In this document: positions 12,591-23,982 of the stretch, piece by piece
Layout of the letters: each line of letters opens with the position of its first letter
How positions within the stretch are numbered: position 1 is the stretch's first letter
NCBI GenBank assembly: GCA_014529385.2
Contig: CM043945.1
Location: forward strand, 4,763,312 to 4,827,311
Length of the DNA stretch: 64,000 bases
Source of the DNA: Adiantum capillus-veneris
Lineage: Eukaryota > Streptophyta > Polypodiopsida > Polypodiales > Pteridaceae
Reading direction: 5' to 3'
The notes under the pieces: generated by a model
What the model saw: the letters and a program-made list of their open reading frames with translations, nothing else
Databases searched by the model: none
Told to the model about the DNA's origin: nothing
Translations under genes and position numbers: made by a program

Positions 12591-12756
12591 GCTTGAGGTT
12601 TTGTGAGTATGTTTTATTGCAATGTTTTGCCCATGTAAGGTGTACGGAATCGCCACCTAGTTTTGTGTTTTGGAGTGAGCTTGTGTATGTGTGAAGGGTG
12701 TGCGGATTCGCCATCCTTTTGTGGTGCCTAAGTACTAAGCCGCTATACCCCCTCCC

Positions 12757-12759
<3 letters not shown>

Positions 12760-12796
<37 letters not shown>
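12760..12796. repeat. (CT)n microsatellite in element 3 5' LTR
   Basis: Uninterrupted CT tract; the 3' LTR has a longer one at 20465-20513. Confidence 0.95.
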
Positions 12797-12799
<3 letters not shown>

Positions 12800-13010
12800 T
12801 GATCTCATTCCCTTTCCTCTTCATCATTACTCCCAAGCATCCATCTCTCTTGGATGAAAACTTTGTTATGGTGGTGTGTTGTTTGCGTCCTAGCCGCTGA
12901 AGCTAGGTGGTGCCCTCTGTTTGCTCTACCATGACAGGCTCGAGGCGCGCCATTCGGTCCCCGGTGTTTTAGAGGCCGTCGGGGGTTCGGGGTTCACTTT
13001 GCTCCCATCA

Positions 13011-13030
13011 TTTGGTGCCCCCACTGAGGA
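13011..13030 (+). other. Element 3 primer-binding-site candidate
   Basis: TTTGGTGCCCCCACTGAGGA directly follows the 5' LTR. TGG start and position fit a tRNA primer site; I cannot name the tRNA. Confidence 0.55.
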
Positions 13031-13837
13031 TCTTTTCATGAAACCCTTCAGTTTACAAGACTGAAATCCCTAAACTATTGTGAATGAATGAATGGCTAGC
13101 AGGATTTGCTAATTGGACGACAGAAGAAGAAGAGCTCCAAGCACAACTAGACGAACTCTGCATCTCCATCGAAGCTCGAGTGCCAGGCGTAACGGTAATC
13201 GATTTGCAGTGGGAGAGTCAACCAACACGCCAAACCTAGTGGATATACATAGGCCAAGTGCCAAGAAGAAGAAGGAGAAGGTCGAAACAATGTCCGCAAC
13301 CTACAACCAACCCACAACAACAAAATCGAAGGAGCTCTACACAATAGAGAATCAACACTATTCTACTTTGAGAATTGGGTAACTCAAGTCACCGAGGTAA
13401 TTATCACAGTCAATTTTCAAGTCCCACTTGATGCTGCAGCACAGATAACGGAAGCATTGGCTCACACTTTCACTAGAGAAACTAGGGATCTACTGAGTTT
13501 GTTTCAGGAAAGAACACCACCCTCTCCTACAAGCTTGGACAGTGACTGAGCACCTCTAAGCTTCACATGAATCAGTACAACCTACCTCAAGACAGATCAC
13601 ACATACCAACACGTTACGCTCAATCAAGGTAATAGTGGATTTGAAGGCTCACTACCAGCACGTCATTGACACCATGTCGGGTGGGGAGCGGTTTTTGGAG
13701 GTTCTGGCATCAGATCAACCATTTGTCTTACCTTTGGTACAAGGCAATGTACCGTTTGAAGTTTTAATCTATGTCCTAGTATAAGAGGGTATACACGCCT
13801 CCTTGTAAAGAAGAAAAAAACTTTTGCAAGTTAAGCA
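13031..13837 (+). other. Element 3 leader, possible decayed pre-gag coding
   Basis: About 800 bp ahead of gag. One frame reads TTEEEELQAQLDELCISIEA and a later segment reads DLKAHYQHVIDTMSGGERFL, both protein-like but broken by stops and frame changes. Ogre-type elements carry an ORF before gag, so a remnant is possible. Confidence 0.35.
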
Positions 13838-16800
13838 GTGTGTCTTTCTAGCTCTCTCTCAGTAATCATGGCAAGTGTAGCATTTCCAACATTTAAAGGA
13901 AAGAAGGGGGAGGATTTGGTAATAGACTTCCTAGATGACTTTGAAGTAGCATGTGTAGTGAGCAACAAAGATACGGATGAATCCCGGGTTAGAATTTTTA
14001 AGCATCTCATGAAGCTAGAAGCTAGATCATGGTACAATGCACTTCCACAAGCAACCAAGGATGACTGGGAACCCTTAAAAACCGCTTTTAAGAGGCGCTT
14101 TGGGGGAGGTACCACTTCAGAAAAGTTGTGGGACAAGTTGAGAGACTTGAAGCAGGAGGGTCTTTTAGAATATGCCACATATGAGTCCAAATTTGTGGAT
14201 TTGTGGGAACGGTGGGTTGAGTCACTGGCTAGGGGGGAAGCTGCACCCGATTTCCTAAAAAAAGATCGGTTCACGCATGGCTTATGGCCGCTTCTCAAGG
14301 AGAAGGTGAAAGGTAGATTCCCGACTACGTACGAGTTAGCCGTTGAGATTTCTCGCCTTAAGGACAAGAAGCTGCGAATGAAAGCCAAAGAAACCGAGTC
14401 AACAGAAGCAGGAACATCGCGTCGACCAGCAACTACGACAACCACCATACCACCACCACCGGCTCTTGGGGTGAGAGATGACCAACAAGATATGTTGGCC
14501 CATATTACTGACCAACTGCAGAATTTGTCTGTCCACTTAATACAGCAAGGGAGGAGTCAAGAAAGAGGTCAAGACCCTGGAAGAGCACGACGACAAAACA
14601 GGGAGTATCATTGCTACAACTGCGGAGAAGACGGTCACGGTATGTACTACTGTCCCAAACCACGATAAAACTATAATAGAGGAGGTAGGAGGAACCAATT
14701 GTCACCCCCTAGAGAAAGAACACCCCCACCCCGAGCACCACCCCCACCAACACAAATTCTACGTCCACCCCAGACACCACTACAGGCATCCATCCCACCT
14801 CTTCCACCAGCCCCACCACCTGATCGCCCTGTAAACATCATAAGGCTAGAAGAGAAAGGAAAAGCCGTAGTAGTGGATCCACCCAGAGCAAAGGAGAGGG
14901 ACAAGGGTAAGGAGAAGGTAACCTTTTTAGAACCACTTGAAGCCATGACTGTGAAAAGATCTAGGAGGGAGAAAGCTACACAATCAGATGATGAGAGAAG
15001 CATGAGAGGAGAAACTAGCAAGAGGCCATCCAGGCCACGACGGAAATTGGGCATCACCGACTTCCAGCTAGGGAAAAGTTCTAAGCCCTATGATCTAACA
15101 TTGGATGTGGCAGAGCAAAGACCGAAGATTACATGGCCACAACTGCTACATCTTGCACCAAAAGTAAGGCAACAATGGTCTAAAATGGTAAGTACAAGAC
15201 GCTCCAAAACAAAGGTAGCCGGAGAAATTTCGGGATGCAACATGGATGACATCCTTCCAATTGTCGACATAAACATAAAAGAAAAGAGGGTTGGAAACAC
15301 CTACATTGATGGAGGTGCACAAATCTGTGTAATGAGCGAAGCTATGATGCTTCGATTAGGGCTCGAGGTTGACAGGCCTTCTCCATGCAAGGCAAGGATG
15401 GCAAACAACGCAAAAGTAAAGTGTGTGGGTGTGGTAAGTGCCGTGAAAATCAAAGCTTTCAACACTGAGGTAGAGGTAGATGTTTTTGTAATGCCTACTA
15501 AGGGGGAGGGCTATCCACTAATTTTGGGAAGGCCATGGTTGATGGCCATGAAGGCAAAACAGGACTGGGGTACTGGCCTTCTACGCATGACCGGTAAGAA
15601 AGGGGAGACAATCTACTACGACATGAGGATTGGCAAGCAGAAGCAATTGAATTTGGAAACATCGGCAGATGAAACCACTAGCGAATCTTCCAGTTCTGAG
15701 GAGGAGACCACATCCACCGACAAAAGTGACAGTTCCATTGATGTGATGGGTATCATTATGAAGGATCCACAAAGGGTAAACACAACTGGTGATCCATCAC
15801 CAAAAGGGCAGCCCAATGAAGAGGAGAGCAAATCACCTGGCCTAGGAGGAAGTAGGGTGAAGGGTATGTTGTCTACGGAATTAACACTTGAGGAGAAAGA
15901 TAGTTTATTGCAAATGTTGATGGGATTTCCTAACCTGTTCATTGACAACTATGAAAGAATCATAGGCATTACAGTGGTGGAACATCATATTAAGCTGAAG
16001 GAAGGGGTAAAACCAGTTGTGCAAAAGCTACGACGACTGGGGGTCATACAAGAAAAGGCACTCTTGGCCGAGGTAAGGAAACTGCTGGAGGCGGGATTCA
16101 TCAATCCTGTAGAAAACTCAGAATGGGTGTCACCCGTAGTGGTGACGCCTAAAAAGAATGGTAAGTGGAGGGTCTGTGTTGACTACAAACCACTAAATGC
16201 AGCTACAAAGAAAGACCACTTTCCTCTCCCTTTCTTGGATGAAATTCTGAATGAAGTAGCGGGTTTTGAATGCTATACCGTCTGTGATGGTTATTCTGGA
16301 TACTTTCAAATACGCATAGCCTTGGCAGATCAGCTAAAAACCACTTTTATCACGCCATGGGGTTGTTTTGCATACAGGGTTATGCCATTTGGTCTCACAA
16401 ATAAACCTGCCACATTCCAGAGATATGTCACATATGTTTTTCAACCGTTCTTTGGAACATCCATAAGAGTGTTCATTGATGATTTTTGTATATATAGCTC
16501 CCGTATTTCACATTTAGAAAAGGTAACTGAAGGTTTGGCCAGGTTGCAGAGCCTAGGTGGGCAATTAAATGTGGATAAATGCCACATTGGGGAGAGTAAA
16601 GTCATTCTACTAGGCCATGAAATTTCAGTAAAAGGTATTAACGCCAACCCAAGTAAGGTGTCCGCACTCATAGCCCTACCTTCACCAACGACCGCACGCC
16701 AACTGGTCTCTTTTCTACAGAAGGTGAGGTACTTAAGTAGATTCATACATCTACTATCACAACTTGTTCTACCACTGCAACAACTCACTCAAAGATCAAC

Positions 16801-19024
16801 TTTCACTTGGGACGAGGAAAGAGAACATCACTACAACAAGGTAAAGGAGGTCTTAGCCACTCTGCCAACTATCTCACCACCTAAGTGGGATGAAAAATTC
16901 TATGTCACCTCAAGTGTTGGTGATGACTCATTGGGGGCTGTGCTACTCCAAAAGGATACGACGACATCTTTCATGAGGCCAATCTACTTCTCTAGTCGAA
17001 TGATGACAGCAGGAGAGAAAGGTTTCACCCATATGGAACACTTAGTCCTAGCTCTTAGATTTGCAACTACAAAGTTTAGGTCATATTTGCTGCCTAAGCA
17101 ATTTGTGATTCTAACCACGGATGAAATATTTCCCTATGTTGTACAACACATGGATGTGTCTGCTAGAATTGCTAAATGGCTAGTTCGTCTGCAAGAGTTT
17201 GACTACACGGTACAGGTAGAAAGCACGACAAGGGCAAGTTTGGGGGGACTCATGACCTACCAAGTCTTTGAAAGGAAGTAGAAGAAATCTAAGGAAGGAG
17301 AAGTCCGATTACCTCCAGTGCCACCGATGGTAGAAGGAGCATACTCTCTCTACTTTGATGGAGCCTACAAGCGAGCGTCCGACAAAGCAGCTGCAGGCCT
17401 AGTGGTCTTTGATGACAAAGGGACAAAGGTATTTTCGTTCGGCCAATTGTTAGATTCACATTCTAACAATGAAGCTGAGTATGCAGCACTAACCAAGGGT
17501 CTACAATGGTGCGTCTTGCAAGGTGTACAACGCCTTAATGTATTTGGGGATGCTCTACTTCTGGTAAGGCAAGTAAATGGAGCATGGACATGCAAGAATC
17601 CTAGTTTAAGGACTCACTTAAGTGGTGTAAAAACCTTGTTGGGTAAGTTTGAAGAAGTTCAAATACACCATATCCCAAGGGCTCAAAACCAAGAAGCAGA
17701 TGCCCTAGCAAGTGAAAGACTACAGGAAGTGGTGGTTGGAGCAACAAAACTAAAGCTCCCTCTATTTCAAGGAAGTGATGCCTTGCCTGACATCATGCAT
17801 TTTTTGGAAACAGGGGAATGCCCATCAGATTTAACAAAGGGACAGAAGCGATGGCTGACGCGGAAGCCCACAAGGTATCGACTCATCAATGACGGTTTGT
17901 ACTGTAAGGGTAAGGACCAAATCTTCAGGAAGGTCCCTCTCTCTCAGGAAATCACGTGAGTAATTGCTAGCTGTAACGACGGGGTTTGTGGTGGTCACTT
18001 TGCCCTAGACATAACAAGTAGGAAAATCTTGCAAGCAGGCTTCATATGGCCTAGCCTCAACCGTGATGTACACCACTGGTGCAAAACATGTAAGTTGTGT
18101 CAAAAGGCCGGCACTAGGTCACTTATGCCTGAACCACAGACACCTATTCTCTCATATGGCCCATTTGAAAAATGGGGTATCGATGCCATTGGGCCATTAC
18201 CTAGGGCCAACTCAGGAAAATTCTACATTATCATGGGGGTCGACTACATGACTAGATGGGCAGAGGCTACAGCCACCACTAGAATCACAGCGGTAGAGGT
18301 AGCTAAATTTATCTACGAGCACATATGTTGTAGGTTTGGCACACCTTTGGAGATCATCTCTGATAGAGGGCCAGGTTTCAGAGCAGACTTGGTAGGAGAA
18401 TTAATACAGAAACTGGGCATTACAAGGAGGCACTCTTCACCATATTACCCTCAATGTAATGGCCTAGTTGAAAAGGTAAATGGAATGGTTTCTAAAATTA
18501 TTACCAAGCAGGTAAACAATCATCCTGGAGACTGGGATAAGTATCTACTACCAGCTTTATGGGCCTACAAAACTTCATTTCGTACATCCTTGGGATTCAC
18601 ACTGTATCATCTAGTATTTGGTAAGGAAGCAATCTTGCCCATTGAAGTGCAACTACAAAGTCTCAGATGAATGGCAAGCCAACTTCAACAACCCAACATG
18701 CATTTGAGAGATCACATCATCAACTTGGAAAGACTGCAGCTGGACAGAGAAGAAGCAATAAATTATTATGCAGCACAAGCAGAGCATAGACGGCTTAGCT
18801 TTAACGAGCATCTCCGGAAAAAAGAATTGAAGAAAGGAATGTTGGTGCTCCGCTACGACAATCGCTTCGACACGCACAAGGATAAGAAACTCTTGCTCCG
18901 ATGGGAAGGCCCTTTTATCATTAGGAAAAAGTATGCCAATGGAAGCTACCAGCTTATGGAGGCTGATGGAAAACCTCATAAAACCAGGGTAAATGGTTGG
19001 CGACTTAAACCTTATTTTCTTTGA
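13838..19024 (+). pseudogene. Element 3 gag-pol polyprotein, one frame with four nonsense codons
   Basis: A single frame of about 1,729 codons; ATG at 13868 (MASVAFPTF) is the likely true start. Gag capsid-like region with WYNALPQATKDDW, then zinc knuckle CYNCGEDGHGMYYC. A Pro-rich linker leads to protease YIDGGAQICVMSEA with ILGRPW. Reverse transcriptase has CVDYKPLNAAT, TPWGCFAYRVMPFGL and FIDDFCIYS. Gypsy RNase H follows, then a second RNase H (LYFDGAYKR, SNNEAEYAAL, GDALLLVRQ, ALAS). The zinc region CKTCKLC precedes integrase core WGIDAIGP, ISDRGPGF and CNGLVEKVNG, and the ending is WEGPFIIRKKYANGSYQL. Stops are TAA at 14666, TAG at 17279, TGA at 17957 and TGA at 18668; CAA, CAG or CGA would restore each. 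Confidence 0.95.
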
Positions 19025-19132
19025 TTTGACCAGGCTCCACTAATTGACATTCCAGAGGAGGACACACCATCAGCCGCCACCTCCGACGATAATGATCAAA
19101 CATATGAGCTAGAGACATGAATGCCTCTAGCC

Positions 19133-19144
19133 AAAAGGGGAGGG
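19133..19144 (+). other. Element 3 polypurine tract
   Basis: AAAAGGGGAGGG four bases before the 3' LTR. Confidence 0.8.
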
Positions 19145-19148
19145 CTAC

Positions 19149-20461
19149 TGATGGGGGCTTTTCACAAACCAAGCTCCCATACCCCTCTTCTCTCGTCCCC
19201 ACCCCATGAAAACCCCCTCTTATGGAGGGAGTGATAAAAGGAATTGGAAAAAGTAAGAAAAAATAAAGTATGATTATGTAAATATATAAGAAAGGTAAAA
19301 TAGGCCACCTCATGCCTGCGGGGTAGCCCATCCCCACCTTGCCTCCTTTTTCTTCACTGATGCCCCACCGGGTGTCCCTTTTCCTCTCCTCCACTCAAAA
19401 GGTCAACCCCCTCTCTCTTCCCTTTGTCCTTTCTCCTTTCTCTCTCCCCTCAAGCTACCCCACCTCTCACCAATAATTCATTATAACTCACCAATAATGC
19501 ACCCTAACTCACATGCAACTTACCCTATCTTCCAAAATAGTATACCCCACCCCCTCTTTCTCTCTCCTATCATATCCCATGACCCAAATACCCCCCTCTC
19601 TCTCTAAAGGGCGCCATGTCTCTTGTCTTGTAGCTAAATAACCTCCCCCACACTCACACACACTCAGTTTCACTGAAAAAGGTACCCACAGACCCATCCC
19701 CACCCGGTGGTTACCTGATTTTTCTTGTGTTCACACGCATCTGCACACAGATTCACCTCTGAGCACACTCCCCTCTCTCCCCTCTTGTAATTACTTTATT
19801 CTCCATGTCACCTCTCACTTTTTTTTCATCTACCCATCTCTCTCTCTTAGTCTCTCTCATGAGACTACTGTTCTGGCACATATACACACAGCCAGACAAG
19901 TGGGCCCCACAGTCACATGGCCTATGTAGATAATGATTTCTTCATTTCTAAATTCTAGAATTTCTCCCCCCCTCCTCCCCTATATAAAGAGGGGTCACCA
20001 TCACACAAAAAACACACATCATCACCAAAGAACACACTATGCACTGTGTGTGCCTAGTGCACACACACACACCCACACCATCACCATCACCGCAATCACC
20101 ATGCTTGTCTTGAGCATGACCTCTACACCCTTGGCTATGGAAGATGAAGGGCAACTAAATGAAGGATGATGGCCATAATCCTCGTGCGAGTCTTCGCCAT
20201 CAACTCCCACCTATCCGCCATGTGCTCTACCACTCTCTCCCTTCTCATTCCCCTACCCTATGCTCCCCATTTCATCGCCTTATTCTCTAAATAAAGCTTG
20301 AGGTTTTGTGAGTATGTTTTCTTGCAATGTTTTGCCCATGTGAGGTATGCGGAATCGCCACCTAGTCTTGTGTTTTGAAGTGAGCTTGTGTATGTGTGAA
20401 GGGTGTGCGGATTCGCCATCCTTTTATGGTGCCTAAGTACTAAGCCGCTATACCCCCTCCC

Positions 20462-20516
<55 letters not shown>

Positions 20517-20727
20517 TGATCTTATTCCCTTTCCTCTTCATCATTACTCCCAAGCATCCATCTCTCTTGGATGAAAACTTTGTTATGGTCGTGTGTTGTT
20601 TGCGTCCTAGCCGCTGAAGCTAGGTGCTGCCCCCTGTTTGCTCTACCATGACAGGCTCGAGGCGCGCCATTCGGTCCCCGGTGTTTTAGAGGCCGTCGGG
20701 GGTTCGGGGTTCGCTTTGCTCCCGTCA
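19149..20727 (+). repeat. Element 3, 3' LTR
   Basis: Pairs with 11443-13010. Ends CCCGTCA where the 5' copy has CCCATCA. Confidence 0.95.
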
Positions 20728-20731
20728 ACGT

Positions 20732-22432
20732 CGGAGGAGAGGTGGTTCGGATGAATTTGTTTTTTCTTCACCGCCGCAGATTGAGGAATCTGTATCTCCA
20801 TCACCAAGCCCGGTGCGGGGTAGGTGGTTGCGGCGAGCGAGGCATACTCCACACAGTCAGTCATGTCCTCCTTTCGTACGTTCACCCTCACCCACACAGG
20901 TTGCCCCACCACCGTCTCCGGTAAGCAGTCCGGGGGTGTCTCAACCACTATCTCCACCTCCTAGTGCTCGTCAACTTTTTCCTGGAGGAGGTACAGCTGG
21001 GCAAGGGGTGATGGCTCATCCTCAGATTAAGTATAGTCGGTTTCGAGGTCTTTCGAGCAAAGACCCGGATGCACAATTGTGCCAATTCAATAAAGCTTAT
21101 GGATTAAATCATCCTGGGGTGGTGATTCCTCTCCATCAACAATCAGTGTTTGAATCTACACTCTCGGGGAAAGCGGCGAAATGGTTGTCCGAATAACCTG
21201 ATGATCATTTTCAGACGTATGTTGACGGATCCAGAGCGTTTCTACGAAGGTTTAGAACGGAAAAGATAGTCCCTCAACATTTGGAAAAGCTTCGAACGCT
21301 GCGGCAGAAGTCATTGCCAGTGGAGGATTATGCTGCAAATTTCGGATGCTTTTGTAGAGGGTACCTCAGGCTCAAAGGCCGGCAACAGAGGTGCTGAATG
21401 ATTATTTTTTGCGGGGGCTCAACAAGGATCTCAGAACGGCTATGGAAACAGTGGATAAGGTAACTACTCCACTGGATAATGTAATTGCTAGGGCTGTAGT
21501 AGCAGGAGAAGCTTTAGAGGATACGGAATCTCCAAAGAAATCAAAGAAAAAAGACAGGAAGAATCTCATCGGAAGTCGCAAGACAGTGCCAGTGATAGTT
21601 CGGAGTCGGAGTCTGCAGTATCAGATTCCTCAGACTCAGGAAACAGCGATTGGGGGAAGGAATCGGAAGAGAAACCTCAAAAAAATCCCTGCATCACGGG
21701 AAAGGTGCTTCATCTGGATCGTCAGAATCGGCTGCGGTGGCTAAAAGTCTGAAGGAACTATGGTGTACCCAGTGTCGGAATCCGGGCCATGCTGCTCAAG
21801 AGTGCGCAATGACTCATAAGCGGTGTGCGATTTGCACAACCAATACTCATAATACAGTGGAATGTTATTTCAATGGCCGGGGTCGTCGGAGTCGAGGAGA
21901 CTCTTCTACCTGGCAACAACCACAGATAGGGCAGGGACAAGAGCCTGCTGTGGCGATGGCTCATGCTCATACATCAGAGACGCCTTTGCAAGTTCAAGTT
22001 GGAGGACAGGGTCAAGGGGGAGGACGAGGTCGCGGGAGAGGTGGCCGAGATCCTAATCGACCCAAGACCTGCCTTTTCTGTTTAGGGGATGAACACTGGC
22101 GATCTTAGTGTACTGAAGCTATGGAATATGATCGGAAGAAGCAGGCTGCAGGGAAACAACCTAGTGTGGCTATGGTTCAGATTGAAGGATTGGAGGAGTC
22201 TGATCCAGTGGTTTCATTAATCACACGATCAGGTAAAAATGTGGTTCCAACACTCGATGTACAGATTCCGGATTGGACGGCTCAAGAAGAAGTGCGGAAA
22301 AAGACTGTGTCCTGGTTGCCACAATCCGCACCACCAGTGAAGTTATCAAGACCATCGATTGTGGGCCTGGAAATAAAGGAAGGAAAAGCTGGAAATAAGA
22401 ATGATACTAGAGACGAAGAGGATTGGAATTAG
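20732..22432 (+). pseudogene. Element 2 gag with zinc-binding repeats, broken
   Basis: Reads from just after element 3. A Ser/Pro-rich N-terminal part is followed by a capsid-like region (KYSRFRGLSSKDPDAQLCQF, GKAAKWLSE, RFRTEKIVPQHLEKLRTLRQ) and three Cys/His groups: CTQCRNPGHAAQEC (a CX2CX4HX4C knuckle), CAICTTNTHNTVEC and CLFCLGDEHW. An Arg/Gly-rich stretch lies between the second and third. The frame changes near 21360 and 21740, with stops near 21194 and 22107. It would form the particle shell and bind RNA. Confidence 0.85.
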
Positions 22433-23000
22433 TTTGGAAAGAGGTTCTCACATCGCCACTACAAGTATCTCTGGGTTCATTGCTGACATTGGTCCCTAAT
22501 TTTTATAATGCATTGCTGCGACAAACGTCCACAGAGCTGAGGGAAGTCGCCATTGGGAAAGTTGAAAGCGAGGAGGATGATTCAACCCTGTTGTCGACAA
22601 ATAGGATCATGGATACCCGCATTCTGGAGCTTTCAGTTAGATACCATGGAACATACATTGACAAGGTACTATTGGATGGAGGAGCGGGAGTAAACATTAT
22701 TACTCAAGAAGCTTGTGAGCGTTTTGGCCTTAGTGATTGGGAGCATGCACCCTTTGTAGTCTGCATGGCAGATCAAAGAAGAGTGCAACCAGTGGGTTTA
22801 CTTCGAGGCATTGTCTTGGATGTGGGGGGCTTATCTTTTTCCGTTTCCATAGTAGCCTTAAATATTGAAGATCATAATCAGGATTATCACATTATCTTGG
22901 GGAGACCCTGGTTACGACAAGCGAGGGTAAATCATAATTGGGAAGCAAATATGCTTACAGTAAGGAACGGTAAAAAGAAAGTGCACGTGATGTTGGGAAT
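22423..23000 (+). pseudogene. Element 2 aspartic protease, cut by element 4
   Basis: Retropepsin with active-site block VLLDGGAGVNIITQEAC near residue 85 and the closing motif HIILGRPWLRQARVNHNW near residue 160. The coding frame stops at the element 4 insertion and resumes in phase at 42564 when the 5-bp target duplication is counted once. The active-site triad reads D-G-G. Confidence 0.9.
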
Positions 23001-23931
23001 TGTTGGACGGATACGCCTCGACAGACGTCAGCACAGCGAGAACTCACCTAACATGTAATGTCAGCTAAGGACGAAGCTCGACCCACAGGTGCGTGGAAGC
23101 AAGTATAAGGTGTCAACCTACACTCGACCGACTCCTAACTAATTCCTACAGAGGTCTCTACCAATTGTCTAAGTCACAGCCTTCAAAAGTGCAAGAGAGG
23201 AAACTTCCTACAATGCTTTCTAGAGCCGAACACCCATCAAACAATCTCGAAACACCATAGAACTTGAAGGAGACCCTACTAATACCAATAGGTCACTCTC
23301 CCTAAGGTCTATGAACCAAAATCCCGACCCAAGACACCCGGTGCAGAAACACGTAGAATGTCTGGCCGAAATGTGCAGGTCTTTGTTTTCAAAATCTAAA
23401 GTGCCTAATGTGTAGTTCTACTCAATGTGAACGCATGGATATGATGCAATGCAAAATCGGACAACGTATGCTCACCCAAACAACCGATGAAGCTCGTAGA
23501 AGGAGCTCGCAAAGCCGGACCGTACGCGCACAATGCTGGTATTGGCGTGTAGCTCTAGTCAGGGGCAACACGCTGCACTTCTTCGCACTCGATTCCGACC
23601 ACCAAAGCACACGTAGCGTCAAGACGAAGCTCACACTCTCTCTCTCGTACACAGTAGCTCACTCACAGACTTCAAACTTGTTTGAAATGACAAAAGGTTT
23701 TGCATTAAGGTCAAAAAGTGGTATATATACCTTACAACTTCTCAAACCCTTAAGTTACAAAATTAACCATCTACTCAATCTAACTATCAAAACTGGGATA
23801 CAATCTGGAAACTTCTGTAAGTCCCAATAATTACAAGGTGAAAAATTGGGTTTTCCTTAATGAATGAATAATTACAAAAATAATAGTCCTCCGAGTAGTT
23901 AGATGCCGTGGGGTGTGTCCAGCTTCTAACA
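23001..23931 (-). repeat. Element 4, 3' LTR
   Basis: Matches 41632-42563 throughout with scattered substitutions. On the minus strand starts TGTTAGAAGC. A TATATATA at 23722-23729 (42354-42361 in the other LTR) is the likely promoter TATA. Confidence 0.92.
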
Positions 23932-23946
23932 CTCCCCCCCTCCTTG
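23932..23946 (-). other. Element 4 3' polypurine tract
   Basis: On the minus strand CAAGGAGGGGGGGAG abuts the 3' LTR. A near copy lies internally at 30011-30025. Confidence 0.85.
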
Positions 23947-23982
23947 CTCATGTCGTCCCCGACATGGCCTTGATCTGCTGCT

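Larger units (their letters stand above)
11443..13010 (+). repeat. Element 3, 5' LTR
   Basis: Near-identical to 19149-20727. Contains a TATA box, a polyadenylation-type signal and a CT microsatellite. Confidence 0.95.
11443..20727 (+). mobile_element. Element 3: youngest Ty3/gypsy retrotransposon of the nest, dual RNase H
   Basis: 9.3 kb, LTRs of 1,568 and 1,579 bp starting TGATGGG and ending CC(A/G)TCA, flanked by ACGT. The LTRs differ by a small number of substitutions and microsatellite length, fewer by eye than for the other three elements. One reading frame covers gag to the end of integrase with only four nonsense codons. Related to element 1 (same LTR ends, same domain order, similar Pol) but much better preserved. 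Confidence 0.95.

Noticed and set aside
13831-14448. 205-residue minus-strand ORF
   Set aside because: Antisense shadow of element 3 gag.
13838-19024. In-frame stops restored by U-to-C RNA editing
   Set aside because: All stops would be mended by U-to-C, which occurs in organelles of some ferns and hornworts, but this is nuclear transposon DNA. C-to-T decay explains the same pattern more simply.
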